DNA from: Burkholderia sp. Bp8992
Lineage (GTDB): Bacteria; Pseudomonadota; Gammaproteobacteria; Burkholderiales; Burkholderiaceae
Direction: 5' to 3'
Length of the DNA: 64,000 nt
NCBI RefSeq assembly: GCF_003853705.1
Contig: NZ_QTQI01000005.1
Location: forward strand, 356,661-420,660
Every line of letters begins with the position of its first letter. Positions within the stretch are counted from its first letter, which is position 1. The translations under genes were made by a program, and so were the position numbers. Of the stretch, positions 42,068-51,083 are shown in pieces. The notes under the pieces are model-generated. The model ran no database searches, was not told the origin of the DNA, and saw only the letters and a list, made by a program, of their open reading frames with translations.

Positions 42068-42910
42068 TCAGCCGCGGAACGCGGACGGCACGCCGCGGCG
42101 CAGGCGCGCCTCGAGCGCGTCGAGCAGCCGGTTGATCAGCAGGCCGACCGCGCCGACCACGACCACGGACGCCATCACGAGATCGAGCTGGAACAGTTGC
42201 CGCCCGTACACGATCAGGTAGCCGAGCCCTTCGGACGATGCGACGAGTTCGACCACGACGAGCGCGAGCCACGATTTCGTGAACGCGAGCCGCACGCCGG
42301 TCGCGAGCGTCGGGATCGCGGCCGGCAGCACGACATGGACGATGCGTTGCCGGCGCGTGTAGCCGAACACGCGTGCGACTTCGTCGAGTGCGGGCGGTGT
42401 CTGGCGGAATCCCTGCAACGTGCTCAGCGTGACGGGGACGAGCGCCGCATGCGCGATCAGCAGGTATTTCAGCGGTTCGCCGACGCCCACGAGCAGCAGC
42501 AGGAACGGCAGCCAGCCGAGCACCGGAATCTGCACGAGCGCGTTGAAGCTCGGCAGCACGTAGGCCTCCAGCGTGCGCGACAGGCCGAGTGCGACGCCGA
42601 TTGACACGCCGAGCAGCGTGCCGGCCGCAAAGCCGACCAGGACGCGTTGCAGGCTGATCAGCGTGTGGCGCGCGAGATCGCCGCTCGTCGCGAGGTCCGC
42701 GAGCGATTCATACACGCGTTCGGGCGGCGGGAGGATCTGCGGCGCGATCCAGCCGCGCGCGCTGCCGACGGTCCACAGCGCGAACAGCAGCGCCGGGAGC
42801 AGCCAGGGTGCGAGCTGCCATGCGAGCCGTTTCACGACCGCCGCGCGACGCGGCGGCGCGGCGAGCGCATGATGCTCGGGCGACGGAATCGAAAACGCGG
42901 TGTCGCTCAT
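42068..42910 (-). CDS. ABC transporter permease, sulfonate/sulfate-ester type (2)
   Basis: A 280-residue SsuC/TauC-type permease with about six helices and the EAA loop EVARVFGYTRRQRIVHVVLP, then AAIPTLATGVRLAFTKSW. It lies 15 bp after the stop of the binding-protein gene, so the four genes form one transcription unit read leftwards. It probably pairs with the permease at 41215. Confidence 0.88.
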   Translation of the reverse strand: MSDTAFSIPSPEHHALAAPPRRAAVVKRLAWQLAPWLLPALLFALWTVGSARGWIAPQILPPPERVYESLADLATSGDLARHTLISLQRVLVGFAAGTLLGVSIGVALGLSRTLEAYVLPSFNALVQIPVLGWLPFLLLLVGVGEPLKYLLIAHAALVPVTLSTLQGFRQTPPALDEVARVFGYTRRQRIVHVVLPAAIPTLATGVRLAFTKSWLALVVVELVASSEGLGYLIVYGRQLFQLDLVMASVVVVGAVGLLINRLLDALEARLRRGVPSAFRG

Positions 42911-42925
42911 CGGCGCAGGTCCGGG

Positions 42926-44008
42926 TCAGGAAAGCGGTTTGCCGGCCGCGTCGTAACGCGGCCAGTAGTTCTCGAGCTTCAGCGTGCGCAGCGCGTTGTC
43001 GAGATACTTCGGCTCGAACCAGCCGTCGACGTCGACCGGCTGCCGGATCAGCTTCAGGTTCAGCGCATCCTGCGCGACGGCCTTGTAGCGCGCGACGACG
43101 AACGGATCGATCAGCGGGGACAGCCGGTCCTTCAGGCGCTGGTTCGCGAAGTCGGCCTGCCACGACGAGTACGGCACGCCGCTCTTCGTCCACAGCTTGA
43201 ACAGCGCGTCGCGGTTCGCCTCGTCGGACGACCATTGCGCGCCTTTCACGTACGCGGTGACGACGCGCTGCACGATGTCCGGGTGCGCGCGCTCGAAATC
43301 GTCGAGCACGAGCAGGTGGGTCTGCCGCGTCAACTGCGGGCCGTCGTTCTGCGATTCGTAGATGATCTTCGCCAGGCCGGCGTCGCGCAGCTTGTAGAGC
43401 GCGTAATCGCCCACCGACGCGTCGATGCCTTTCGACGCGAGCGCGGCGAGCGAACTGGCAGCGTCGAGGTTGATCACGTGCAGGTCACGCTCGCTGAGGC
43501 CGTTCCTCGCGAGCGCGTTGTCGGCGACGAGTTGCAGGTTGGTGCCGCGGAAGATCGACACGCGGCGCTCCTTCAGGTCCTTGATCGAACGGATCGTCGA
43601 GTCGGGCGGCACCGCGATCTTGATGCCCGAACGCACGCTCGCGGCGAGCAGCAGGCGCGTCTTGATCCCGTTCGAGCGGGCGAGCACGGCCGGCAGGTCG
43701 CCCTGGTACGCGAAGTCGAGCGCCTTGTTGGCGATCGCCTCGTTGACGGCCGGGCCCGCGCCCTTGAAGAACAGCCACTGCACCTTGATGCCGTCGGCCG
43801 CGAATTCCTTTTCGACCAGTTGCTGCAGTTGCACGGTGGCGGCGCTCGAGCCGCCGAAGGTCGGCGGATCGCCGGTGCCTTGCTGGGCGACGCCGATGCG
43901 GATGACCGCGGGCTTGTCGGCGTGCGCGGCGGCGGCCGGCAACGCAAGAATGGACGCGATCAGCAGCGATCGCAGCAGGCGCAGTGGAGACGGGAATCGG
44001 TCGATCAT
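42926..44008 (-). CDS. ABC transporter substrate-binding protein, sulfonate/sulfate-ester type
   Basis: A 360-residue periplasmic protein; Sec signal ends near residue 31 (AAAAHA). Family features: VIRIGVAQQGTGDPPTFGGS, QWLFFKGAGPAVNEAIANKA, LDFAYQGDLPAVLARSNG and RRVSIFRGTNLQLVADNALA. It is the first gene of the importer unit and resembles AtsR, the binding protein of the Pseudomonas sulfate-ester transporter, rather than SsuA, matching the atsK gene at the end of the cluster. Ligand identity is inferred. Confidence 0.87.
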   Translation of the reverse strand: MIDRFPSPLRLLRSLLIASILALPAAAAHADKPAVIRIGVAQQGTGDPPTFGGSSAATVQLQQLVEKEFAADGIKVQWLFFKGAGPAVNEAIANKALDFAYQGDLPAVLARSNGIKTRLLLAASVRSGIKIAVPPDSTIRSIKDLKERRVSIFRGTNLQLVADNALARNGLSERDLHVINLDAASSLAALASKGIDASVGDYALYKLRDAGLAKIIYESQNDGPQLTRQTHLLVLDDFERAHPDIVQRVVTAYVKGAQWSSDEANRDALFKLWTKSGVPYSSWQADFANQRLKDRLSPLIDPFVVARYKAVAQDALNLKLIRQPVDVDGWFEPKYLDNALRTLKLENYWPRYDAAGKPLS

Positions 44009-44754
44009 GGAGCGTCGGATGGCGAGGAGTGGAAGTCGTGCCGGAGGGTGCCGGAGCCATTCTGGAGGACGCATTCGGCGCGGGACAAGCAACGATTTGA
44101 ACTATGCTTATCGCCGCGTTTCGGGTTGGCAAATCACGTGTGTCACCGATTGGAAATGGCGACACACGCGCGTGCGGATCCCGCATGCCGATCGGGCGTG
44201 CAATATTTTCCGGACCATGCCGGCCGGCGCAAAAATAAATGCCGACCGACGCGCACGCATGTTCGTTTCAAATCCGGACAGGAAAATTCGCGGCATATCG
44301 GAAAACTGAATAAAAAACCGTCGAAACGCACGGCGGAGGAAACGGTGCATGCCGGTATTGACATTCTTACTGTGCGGGCGCAGCCCTTTTGCATCGCGCT
44401 TGAAAAGCGGTAGATGACGTGCGCGTATTTCATCGTTGAAGGGCTTCGCCCATAAATGCAATCCGACGCTAAATAATTTGAATTCGCCCAAAAAATTGTA
44501 TATACCCTAGACGAATTGGCGTGATCCGCATCGTGTCAATGCGGCTACGCAACAGACGCGCGGAAGCAGCGGCAGATGCCATCGCTGTCCACCGCGCATT
44601 GCAGTGATCGAATGGATTCAGGGGGAATGCGTACGGCCCGATGCCGGGGCTGACGCATGAGTCATGAATGGGCGAACGTCGTGCGCGCCACCGAAGCAAC
44701 GCCGCGTCTTTACATTCAACGGTCGATCACCGACCCCGTCACTCGGAGGTTGTC
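44009..44754. promoter_or_regulatory. Long leader/promoter region between sulfur cluster and flp, 746 bp
   Basis: No reading frame is convincing. The middle (about 44080-44520) is AT-rich compared with the chromosome, a common property of silenced or H-NS-bound promoters in front of pilus loci. It should contain the promoter of the leftward importer and the promoter of flp; a sigma70-like candidate lies at 44478-44506. Confidence 0.5.
44478..44506 (+). promoter_or_regulatory. Candidate sigma70 promoter for the flp/tad locus
   Basis: TTGAAT (44478-44483), a 17-nt spacer and TATACC (44501-44506), inside the AT-rich stretch about 250 bp before flp. The long leader between it and flp makes the assignment tentative. 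Confidence 0.4.
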
Positions 44755-44937
44755 ATGCTGCAATACGTCAAGACCTTGCTGCGCGATGAACGCGGCGTCA
44801 GTTCGCTCGAATACGCGGTTCTCGCCGGCATCGTCGTCGTCGCGCTGGCGGCGGTCGGGGTGATTCTCAGCAGCACGTCCGGCGGCTTGCCGGCCGTGTT
44901 CACGTCGCTGATCAACAAGGTCACGGCGTTGATCTGA
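44755..44937 (+). CDS. flp: Flp/Fap-type major pilin
   Basis: A 60-residue type IVb prepilin. The prepilin peptidase site is RDERG/VSSLEY (after Gly14), with Glu at +5 and Tyr at +6, followed by the hydrophobic helix AVLAGIVVVALAAVGVIL. Start ATG 44755 has CGGAGG 5 bp upstream. It is the first gene of the Tad locus and the main structural subunit of the adhesive Flp pilus. The processing enzyme is encoded next. Confidence 0.9.
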   Translation: MLQYVKTLLRDERGVSSLEYAVLAGIVVVALAAVGVILSSTSGGLPAVFTSLINKVTALI

Positions 44938-45025
44938 TCTCCTGAACCCGCGCGCCGCCGACGAACACACGGATCCGCAGCGGTACGACGTATCCAGCCG
45001 GGGCGCGCCGACGGACGGCTCTCCG

Positions 45026-45547
45026 ATGCTCTATCTCGTACAGTCGGCGGCGACGCTCGTGCTGGTGTTGCTCGCGATGCAGGATGTGCGCGCGCGACGC
45101 CTGTCCAATCGTGCCGTGCTGGCGTTCGCGATGCTGTATTTCGTCGCGGCGGCACTCGCGCGCGAAGGGCTCGCGCAACTCGCCGGCCACGCGGCGACCG
45201 CCGCGGCGATGCTGCTGTTGTTCGCCGGCCTGCGTCACGCGGGCTGGCTCGGCGGCGGCGACGTGAAGCTGGCGGCGGCGGTGTTCCTGTGGGCCGGCCC
45301 GGCGCTCGCGTTCCCGGTGCTGACGATCGTCGGTGCGAGCGGCACCGCGTGCGGCCTCGCCGCGCTCGCGGCCGGTGCATGGCGGCGTCGCACCGCACCC
45401 GCACCCGCACCCGCACCCGCACCCGCACCCGCACCCGCACCCGCGCGTACGATCGCGACGCGCGGCGTGCCGTACGGCGTCGCGCTCGCGCTCGGCGGCA
45501 CGCTGGCCGTCTGGGCGCCGTTTCCTCACGCGGTTTCGCTTACCTAG
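45026..45547 (+). CDS. tadV: Prepilin peptidase (TadV/CpaA)
   Basis: A 173-residue inner-membrane aspartic protease that processes Flp and the pseudopilins. The two catalytic aspartates are Asp20 (MQDVRARRLSN) and Asp79 (GGGDVKLAAAVFLWAGP, the GxGD motif). It is the short form without the methylase domain. Between two membrane helices an Ala-Pro stretch (about residues 124-139) is encoded by eight perfect GCACCC units at 45395-45442. Six to seven helices in all. Confidence 0.87.
   Translation: MLYLVQSAATLVLVLLAMQDVRARRLSNRAVLAFAMLYFVAAALAREGLAQLAGHAATAAAMLLLFAGLRHAGWLGGGDVKLAAAVFLWAGPALAFPVLTIVGASGTACGLAALAAGAWRRRTAPAPAPAPAPAPAPAPARTIATRGVPYGVALALGGTLAVWAPFPHAVSLT
45395..45442 (+). repeat. 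(GCACCC)8 hexanucleotide tract inside tadV
   Basis: Eight perfect tandem copies of GCACCC encode Ala-Pro repeats. Copy-number change would keep the reading frame and lengthen or shorten a loop between membrane helices. Confidence 0.9.
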
Positions 45548-45567
45548 CCCGGGGGACGCACGCCGCC

Positions 45568-46593
45568 ATGCCCAAGCCCCTGAGAATGGCCGTCCTGGTC
45601 GTCGCTGCCGCGATCGGTGCGTTCATCCTGCGCCAGCTGTTCGTCGCCGCGTCGACGCCGTCGGCGCCCGCCGAAGCGGCCGAGGTCCGCGTGCGCGTCG
45701 CGGCGGCGGATCTGCCCGAAGGGCTGCTGCTGCGCGACAACGATCTCGGGTGGAAGCGCATGCCGCGCACGCAGGTGCCGGCCGGCGCGTTCATCGAGTC
45801 GCAACCGGGCGCGAGCCCGAAAGGCGCGCTGCTGCGCAGCCGGGTCGACGCCGGTGCGCCGATCCGCGCGGAGAACGTGATCCCGGCCGGCGCACCGGAT
45901 TTTCTCGCGGCCGCGCTGCAGCCCGGCATGCGGGCGATCTCGGTGCCGGTCGACGACGTGTCCGGCAACGCGGGGCTGATCCAGCCCGGCGACTTCGTCG
46001 ACGTGGTGCTCACGCAGGAGATCGGCGGGTCGGCGACGACGCCCGGCACGTTCGAAGCGGAGACGGTCGTGCGGCGCGCGCGCGTGCTCGCGGTCGGCTC
46101 GGAATTCCAGCGTGCGAAGACGCCTGCGAGTGCGCCGGACGTGCCGGCGCGCGGCGCGCGCACGGTCACCCTCGAGGTCGCGCCGCGCACCGCACAGGTC
46201 GTGCTGGTCGCGACGCGCCTTGGCTCGCTGTCGCTGGTGCTGCGCAGCTTCGCGACGAGCGATCGCCGCCAGGCGGCGGGCGGCGACGAAGAGGACGCCG
46301 ATACGCAGCCGGTGTGGGCCGGCGACGTGTCGCGCGCGGCCCGTGGCGCGCAGCGGGCGCCGTCCGCGAGAACGGACGCCGGCGCGCGGCCGGCAGCGCA
46401 GGGCAATACGGTCGTGATCTATCGCGGCTCGTCGGTCGACGACGGGTCGCGCGGCAGCGGTACCGGCACGGCGGGCGTGCCGCCGCTGCCATCGGGTTGG
46501 CCGGGCTCGCCGGTCGTGCCGGCCGCACCCGCAGGCGGCTACGCCGCCGCGGACGCGACGGCACAGGCGCCACGGACGGCGGTGCCGCAGTGA
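45568..46593 (+). CDS. cpaB: Flp pilus assembly protein CpaB/RcpC
   Basis: A 341-residue periplasmic protein anchored by an N-terminal helix (LRMAVLVVAAAIGAFILRQL). The SAF domain follows (VRVAAADLPEGLLLRDNDLG at about 41-60, later MRAISVPVDDVSGNAGLIQPGD). The C-terminal third (from about residue 240) is low-complexity Ala/Gly/Pro. CpaB/RcpC stabilises or links the secretin to the inner-membrane machine. Starts 20 bp after tadV. Confidence 0.87.
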   Translation: MPKPLRMAVLVVAAAIGAFILRQLFVAASTPSAPAEAAEVRVRVAAADLPEGLLLRDNDLGWKRMPRTQVPAGAFIESQPGASPKGALLRSRVDAGAPIRAENVIPAGAPDFLAAALQPGMRAISVPVDDVSGNAGLIQPGDFVDVVLTQEIGGSATTPGTFEAETVVRRARVLAVGSEFQRAKTPASAPDVPARGARTVTLEVAPRTAQVVLVATRLGSLSLVLRSFATSDRRQAAGGDEEDADTQPVWAGDVSRAARGAQRAPSARTDAGARPAAQGNTVVIYRGSSVDDGSRGSGTGTAGVPPLPSGWPGSPVVPAAPAGGYAAADATAQAPRTAVPQ

Positions 46594-46648
46594 CGCGGTG
46601 ACGATTCGGGGCCGACCGCACGGCGGCCGGCATTTGACGGGAACACGC

Positions 46649-48031
46649 ATGGTGCGCATCGTTCATTGGATCGCTTTCTGGTGTCTGGCCTGCCTCGTCG
46701 CGCCGGGCGTCGCGCTCGCGCAGCGCGCGCAGGCGGCGGACGGCGGCGCGGCGTTGTCGATCGCGACCGGCAAGGGCGAGATGCTGACGCTGTCCGAGCC
46801 GGCCACCGCGATGTTCGTCGCGGATCCGGGCATCGCGGACATCCAGGTGCCGTCGCCGCGCACCGTGTTCGTGTTCGGCAAGAAGGCCGGCACCACCACG
46901 TTGATCGCGCTCGGCGCGAACCATCGGCCGATCCTGCGCCGGACGGTGATCGTGCAGGTCGACACCGCATCGCTGCAGACGGTGCTCGACAGCCGCTTTC
47001 CGCAATTGAAGCTGTCGGTGTCCGGCGCGCCGGGCTCGCTGATGGTGTCGGGCAAGGTGCCGAGCGCGGCCGACGCGGACGCCGTGATGCAGTCGCTCGC
47101 GCCTTATGTGAACGACAAGGAAAAGATCGTCAACCGGCTCACGCTGTCGCGTCCGATCCAGGTGAACCTGCGCGTGCGCGTGACGGAAGTGAGCCGCAAC
47201 ATCACGCAGCAGCTCGGCATCAACTGGAGTTCGCTCGGCGCGGCAGGCAACTTCGTCGGCGGCTTGTTCAACGGGCGCACGCTGATCGATCCGACGAACA
47301 AGCTGTTCAACCTGTCGCCGACCGGCGCGTATTCGGTGCTGGGCGGCTTCCATACGGGGCGCTGGTCGATCGACGTCGTGCTCGACGCGCTCGATCAGGA
47401 AGGGCTGATCACGATGCTCGCGGAGCCGAATCTCACCGCGATGTCCGGCCAGACCGCGAGCTTCCTCGCGGGCGGCGAGATCCCGATTCCGGTCGCGCAG
47501 GCCGGCACCACGACCGGCGCGATCACGGTCGAGTTCAAGCCGTTCGGCGTGTCGCTCGACTTCACGCCGACCGTGCTCGCCGACAACCGGATCAGCCTGA
47601 AGGTGCGCCCGGAGGTGAGCGAGGTCGATTCGAGCAACAGCGTGACGACGGGCGGCGTCACGGTGCCGGGACTCTCCGTGCGGCGCGTCGAGACGACGGT
47701 CGAGCTGTCGAGCGGGCAGAGCTTCGCGATCGGCGGGCTGCTGCAGAGCCAGACGGCCAATACCGTGTCGCAGATCCCGGGGCTCGGCCGGCTGCCGATC
47801 ATCGGCCGGCTGTTTTCATCGAAGAACTTCCAGGACAACAAGACCGAGGTCGTCGTGATCGTGACGCCGTACATCGTGCAGCCGACCGGGCCCGGCCAGC
47901 TCGAGCAGGCGCTCGACACCGTCGCGCGGCCGAGCAGCGATCTCGAGTTCGCGATCCAGCGCAATCTCGGGATCGACCTGCTGTCAGGCGACACGCCGCG
48001 TCTCGTCGGCGCCGCGGGCTTCGTGTACTGA
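46649..48031 (+). CDS. cpaC: Tad secretin CpaC/RcpA
   Basis: A 460-residue outer-membrane secretin through which the Flp pilus exits. Signal peptide (to about residue 30, GVALA), N-terminal BON/pilus-associated domain (LSIATGKGEMLTLSEPATAM, then VFGKKAGTTTLIALG) and the C-terminal secretin domain (ITMLAEPNLTAMSGQTASFL, GGEIPIPVAQ, and VPGLSVRRVETTVELSSGQS with PGLGRLPIIGRLF). ATG 46649 chosen with GACGGG upstream; an in-frame ATG at 46598 gives a non-signal-like extension. Confidence 0.92.
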   Translation: MVRIVHWIAFWCLACLVAPGVALAQRAQAADGGAALSIATGKGEMLTLSEPATAMFVADPGIADIQVPSPRTVFVFGKKAGTTTLIALGANHRPILRRTVIVQVDTASLQTVLDSRFPQLKLSVSGAPGSLMVSGKVPSAADADAVMQSLAPYVNDKEKIVNRLTLSRPIQVNLRVRVTEVSRNITQQLGINWSSLGAAGNFVGGLFNGRTLIDPTNKLFNLSPTGAYSVLGGFHTGRWSIDVVLDALDQEGLITMLAEPNLTAMSGQTASFLAGGEIPIPVAQAGTTTGAITVEFKPFGVSLDFTPTVLADNRISLKVRPEVSEVDSSNSVTTGGVTVPGLSVRRVETTVELSSGQSFAIGGLLQSQTANTVSQIPGLGRLPIIGRLFSSKNFQDNKTEVVVIVTPYIVQPTGPGQLEQALDTVARPSSDLEFAIQRNLGIDLLSGDTPRLVGAAGFVY

Positions 48032-48045
48032 CCGGAGGAGCGCGT

Positions 48046-48429
48046 ATGCGAGTTCGATCCCTGTTCACCGCACCGTTGCCGCTGGCGCTTGCGGCCTGCC
48101 TGTCGGCGCCGCCGCCGCTGAACATGCCTGATGCACGCGCGATCGGCTTCGACGGCATCCGTGCGGTGCCGCCCGATTGCGCGAAGCTGATGCAGCCGTC
48201 GCATCTCGTCGACGCAGGGTTCGGGCGGCCCGGCGTGCCGTTCGGCTGCGCGACGTACACGAATCTCGCGGCGATGCTCGCGCGGCCGGAGGACCTCGTC
48301 GCGCCGGTGCCGTACGGCGGTGCCGATGCGCAAGTCGCGGCCGACGCGGTGCGCCGCTACGTAGAGGATCGCGTGAAGCAGCCCGCGCCGGGCAAGACGC
48401 TGACGACGACCGGCTCGCCCGGCCATTGA
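48046..48429 (+). CDS. CpaD-like pilus lipoprotein
   Basis: A 127-residue protein with a lipoprotein signal (PLALAAC, Cys about residue 18) and the CpaD hallmark FGCATYTNLAAMLARPEDLV near 65-84. It is shorter than Caulobacter CpaD (about 220 residues), keeping mainly the core motif. Expected to assist the secretin in the outer membrane. Start ATG 48046 with GGAGGAG upstream; 14 bp after cpaC. Confidence 0.78.
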   Translation: MRVRSLFTAPLPLALAACLSAPPPLNMPDARAIGFDGIRAVPPDCAKLMQPSHLVDAGFGRPGVPFGCATYTNLAAMLARPEDLVAPVPYGGADAQVAADAVRRYVEDRVKQPAPGKTLTTTGSPGH

Positions 48430-48450
48430 CCCACTCCCGATGCGATCGCG

Positions 48451-49674
48451 ATGCCGCCCATGAACGTCCTCGACCGCCAGAACGCCAAGCACGCCGCCAC
48501 TGCCGGAGCGGCGGATCTCGTCGCGGTCGTGTCCGATGCCGGCAGCGAGGATGTGATCCGCCGCGTCGCGCAGGATCTGTCGATCACGCGCGCTCATGTG
48601 CAGCCGGGCCGCTGCGACGATGCGATCCGGCTGCTTCAGCAGCACGAGCGCTCGCCGCGCCAGCTGATCGTCGACGTGTCGGATTCGGTGCTGCCGGTGT
48701 CGGACCTGATGCGGCTCGCGGAGGTGTGCGATCCGTCGGTGCGGGTCATCGCGATCGGCACGCAGAACGACGTCGGGCTGTTCCGCAACCTGCTGGGCAT
48801 CGGCGTGCAGGACTACATCGTGAAGCCGCTGACCGTCGAGTTGATCCGGCGTGCGCTCACGGCGACGGAATCGGTCGTGCAGGGGCGCACCGGCAAGGTC
48901 GTCAGCTTCGTCGGCGCGCGCGGCGGCGTCGGCACGACCACGATCGCGGTGAGTCTGGCGCGCTGCCTGGCGGGCGAGAAGCGCCGCCGCGTGGCGTATA
49001 TCGACCTCAATCTGCACGGCGGCGGCGCGAATTCGATGTTCGGGCTGTCGAGCAACAACGGGCTGATCGAATTGCTGAACATGGAACAGCGTCCCGACGA
49101 CGCGTTGTTCGAACGCATGTTCGTCACCAAGGGCGACCGCCTGCACGTGCTTTCGGCCGAACTCGCGTACGGCGAAGACGTGCCGCTGCGCGACGATGCG
49201 ATCGCGTTGCTCGTCGACATGCTGAAAGACCGCTTCCATTACGTGCTGTTCGACGTGGGCCACCGCGCCGGCAAGCTTTTCGAGGACGCGCTGGCGGCGT
49301 CCGACCTCGTCTATGTCGTCGCCGATCGCTCGGTGCACGCCGCGTACGAGGCCGCTCGTCTTGCGCGCTTCGTCAGGGAGCTGCCCGGCGAGCGGCTGCT
49401 GTCGATGATGCTGAACAACCCGCTCGAGCCGGTCAAGGGGCGCGTCGCGCAGACCGACTTCGAGGACGCATTCGGCGGCGTGAGGCTGCGCGAGCTGCCG
49501 CACGAGCCGCAGACGCTCGCGGTCGCCGAGAACCTCGGCGAACCGATCGAAGGCACGAAGCGCCGAGGCTTTCTGGACGAGATCCGGCTGCTCGCGAACG
49601 GCATCACCGGCGAATCGATGGCGGTCGCCGAGCCGTGGTACGCGCGCTTCGTCAAATGGAGGAAAGGATCGTGA
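48451..49674 (+). CDS. cpaE: Tad localisation/ATPase protein CpaE/TadZ
   Basis: A 407-residue protein with an N-terminal receiver-like domain (about 20-140, no obvious phosphoacceptor context) and a MinD/ParA-like domain (about 147-390). The P-loop reads GARGGVGTTTIAVSLARCLA: the GKT lysine is Thr, as in other TadZ proteins, so ATP hydrolysis may be weak. TadZ proteins mark the pole where the pilus machine assembles. ATG 48460 is an alternative start. Confidence 0.88.
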   Translation: MPPMNVLDRQNAKHAATAGAADLVAVVSDAGSEDVIRRVAQDLSITRAHVQPGRCDDAIRLLQQHERSPRQLIVDVSDSVLPVSDLMRLAEVCDPSVRVIAIGTQNDVGLFRNLLGIGVQDYIVKPLTVELIRRALTATESVVQGRTGKVVSFVGARGGVGTTTIAVSLARCLAGEKRRRVAYIDLNLHGGGANSMFGLSSNNGLIELLNMEQRPDDALFERMFVTKGDRLHVLSAELAYGEDVPLRDDAIALLVDMLKDRFHYVLFDVGHRAGKLFEDALAASDLVYVVADRSVHAAYEAARLARFVRELPGERLLSMMLNNPLEPVKGRVAQTDFEDAFGGVRLRELPHEPQTLAVAENLGEPIEGTKRRGFLDEIRLLANGITGESMAVAEPWYARFVKWRKGS

Positions 49675-51083
49675 CGTTCGGTACCCGCAAACAGGACACG
49701 CCGGACCGCGAGACGGACGGGTCACCTGTTGCGCCGCGCGACGGCGCACCCGCGCCGAGCCCGACCGCGAGCCAGGCGAGCGCTCCGGCGCGCATGCCCG
49801 CGCTGGCCGATACCCACGAGGCACTCATCCGCTCCGGCAAGTTCGACGCGATTCGCACCGCGGTGTTCTCGTCGATGAACATGTCGGCGGCGCTGATGAA
49901 GACGCGCGACGAAGTGCGCGCGGGCATCGAACAGGTGGCCGCGCACACGGTCGAGCGCGAGCGCCTGAAGATCACGGCGGGCGAGCAGGTGCTGATCGTC
50001 GACGCGATCCTGAACGACATGTTCGGCGTCGGGCCGATCGAGCCGCTGCTCGCCGACGACACCGTCTCCGACATCCTCGTGAACGGCCCCGACCAGGTGT
50101 ACGTCGAGCGCGCGGGCCGGCTCGAACTCACGCCGCTGAAGTTTCGCGACAACGCGCACGTGACGAGCGTCGCGCAGCGGATCGCGGCGGCGGTCGGGCG
50201 CCGCGTCGACGAGAGCAGCCCGATGGTCGACGCGCGTCTTGCCGACGGCAGCCGCGTGAACGTGGTCCTGCCGCCGATCGCGATGCGCGGCGCGTCGATC
50301 TCGATCCGCAAGTTCGCGAAGCGCGACATTACGCTCGCGCGGATGGCGCACCAGGGCAATATTTCGCACGGGATGCTGCAGGTGCTGAAGATCGCGTGCG
50401 CGTGCCGGCTCAACATCGTGATCTCGGGCGGGACCGGTTCGGGCAAGACGACGCTGCTCAACGCGCTGTCGCAACACATCGAGGAGCACGAACGGATCGT
50501 GACGATCGAGGATGCGGCCGAGCTGCAACTGCTTCAGCCGCATGTCGTCAGCCTCGAGACGAGGCCGGAGAATACGGAAGGGCTCGGCGGGATCTCGCAG
50601 CGCGACCTCGTGCGCAACGCGCTGCGGATGCGGCCCGACCGCATCATCCTCGGCGAAATCCGCGGGTCGGAGGCGTTCGACGTGCTGCAGGCGATGAATA
50701 CGGGCCATGACGGCTCGATGACGACGATCCATGCGAACTCGCCGCGCGACGCGATCAGCCGGCTCGAAAGCATGGTCATGATGGCGAACGCGAACCTGCA
50801 GCTGCTGTCGATCCGACGCCAGATCGCAAGCGCCGTGCACCTGTTCGTGCAGGTCGAGCGGATGCGCGACGGCGTGCGTCGCGTGACCCGGATCACCGAG
50901 ATCGCCGGGATGGAGGGCGAGGTGGTGATCACACAGGACCTGTTCGCGTTCCGCCAGGAAGGCGACACGTCGCGGGACGTGGTGAAGGGCGTGTTCGAGG
51001 CGTCGTCGCTGCGGCCCGCGTTCGCGCCGCGCGCCGCGTACTACGGCGTCGAGGACGCGCTCTCCGAGGTATTCCGGTCATGA
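49671..51083 (+). CDS. cpaF: Tad secretion ATPase CpaF/TadA
   Basis: A 470-residue GspE-superfamily hexameric ATPase that powers pilus assembly. Walker A GGTGSGKTT (253-261), Walker B RIILGEIRG (324-332) and the His box TGHDGSMTTIHA (344-355) are intact. The start is most likely GTG 49671, which overlaps the cpaE stop (GTGA) and has AGGAAAGG just before; ATG 49656 in frame is the alternative. The first 45 residues are a Pro/Ala/Thr-rich linker. Confidence 0.92.
   Translation: MTFGTRKQDTPDRETDGSPVAPRDGAPAPSPTASQASAPARMPALADTHEALIRSGKFDAIRTAVFSSMNMSAALMKTRDEVRAGIEQVAAHTVERERLKITAGEQVLIVDAILNDMFGVGPIEPLLADDTVSDILVNGPDQVYVERAGRLELTPLKFRDNAHVTSVAQRIAAAVGRRVDESSPMVDARLADGSRVNVVLPPIAMRGASISIRKFAKRDITLARMAHQGNISHGMLQVLKIACACRLNIVISGGTGSGKTTLLNALSQHIEEHERIVTIEDAAELQLLQPHVVSLETRPENTEGLGGISQRDLVRNALRMRPDRIILGEIRGSEAFDVLQAMNTGHDGSMTTIHANSPRDAISRLESMVMMANANLQLLSIRRQIASAVHLFVQVERMRDGVRRVTRITEIAGMEGEVVITQDLFAFRQEGDTSRDVVKGVFEASSLRPAFAPRAAYYGVEDALSEVFRS

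Noticed and set aside
45395-45442. Hexamer tract as an on/off phase-variation switch
   Set aside because: Units of six keep the reading frame, so loss or gain changes length but does not switch the gene off.
48177-49670. Very long open frame through cpaE leading into cpaF
   Set aside because: Composition is Arg-rich shadow sequence of cpaE; cpaF begins at the GTG/ATG near 49660-49671 where ATPase-family sequence starts.
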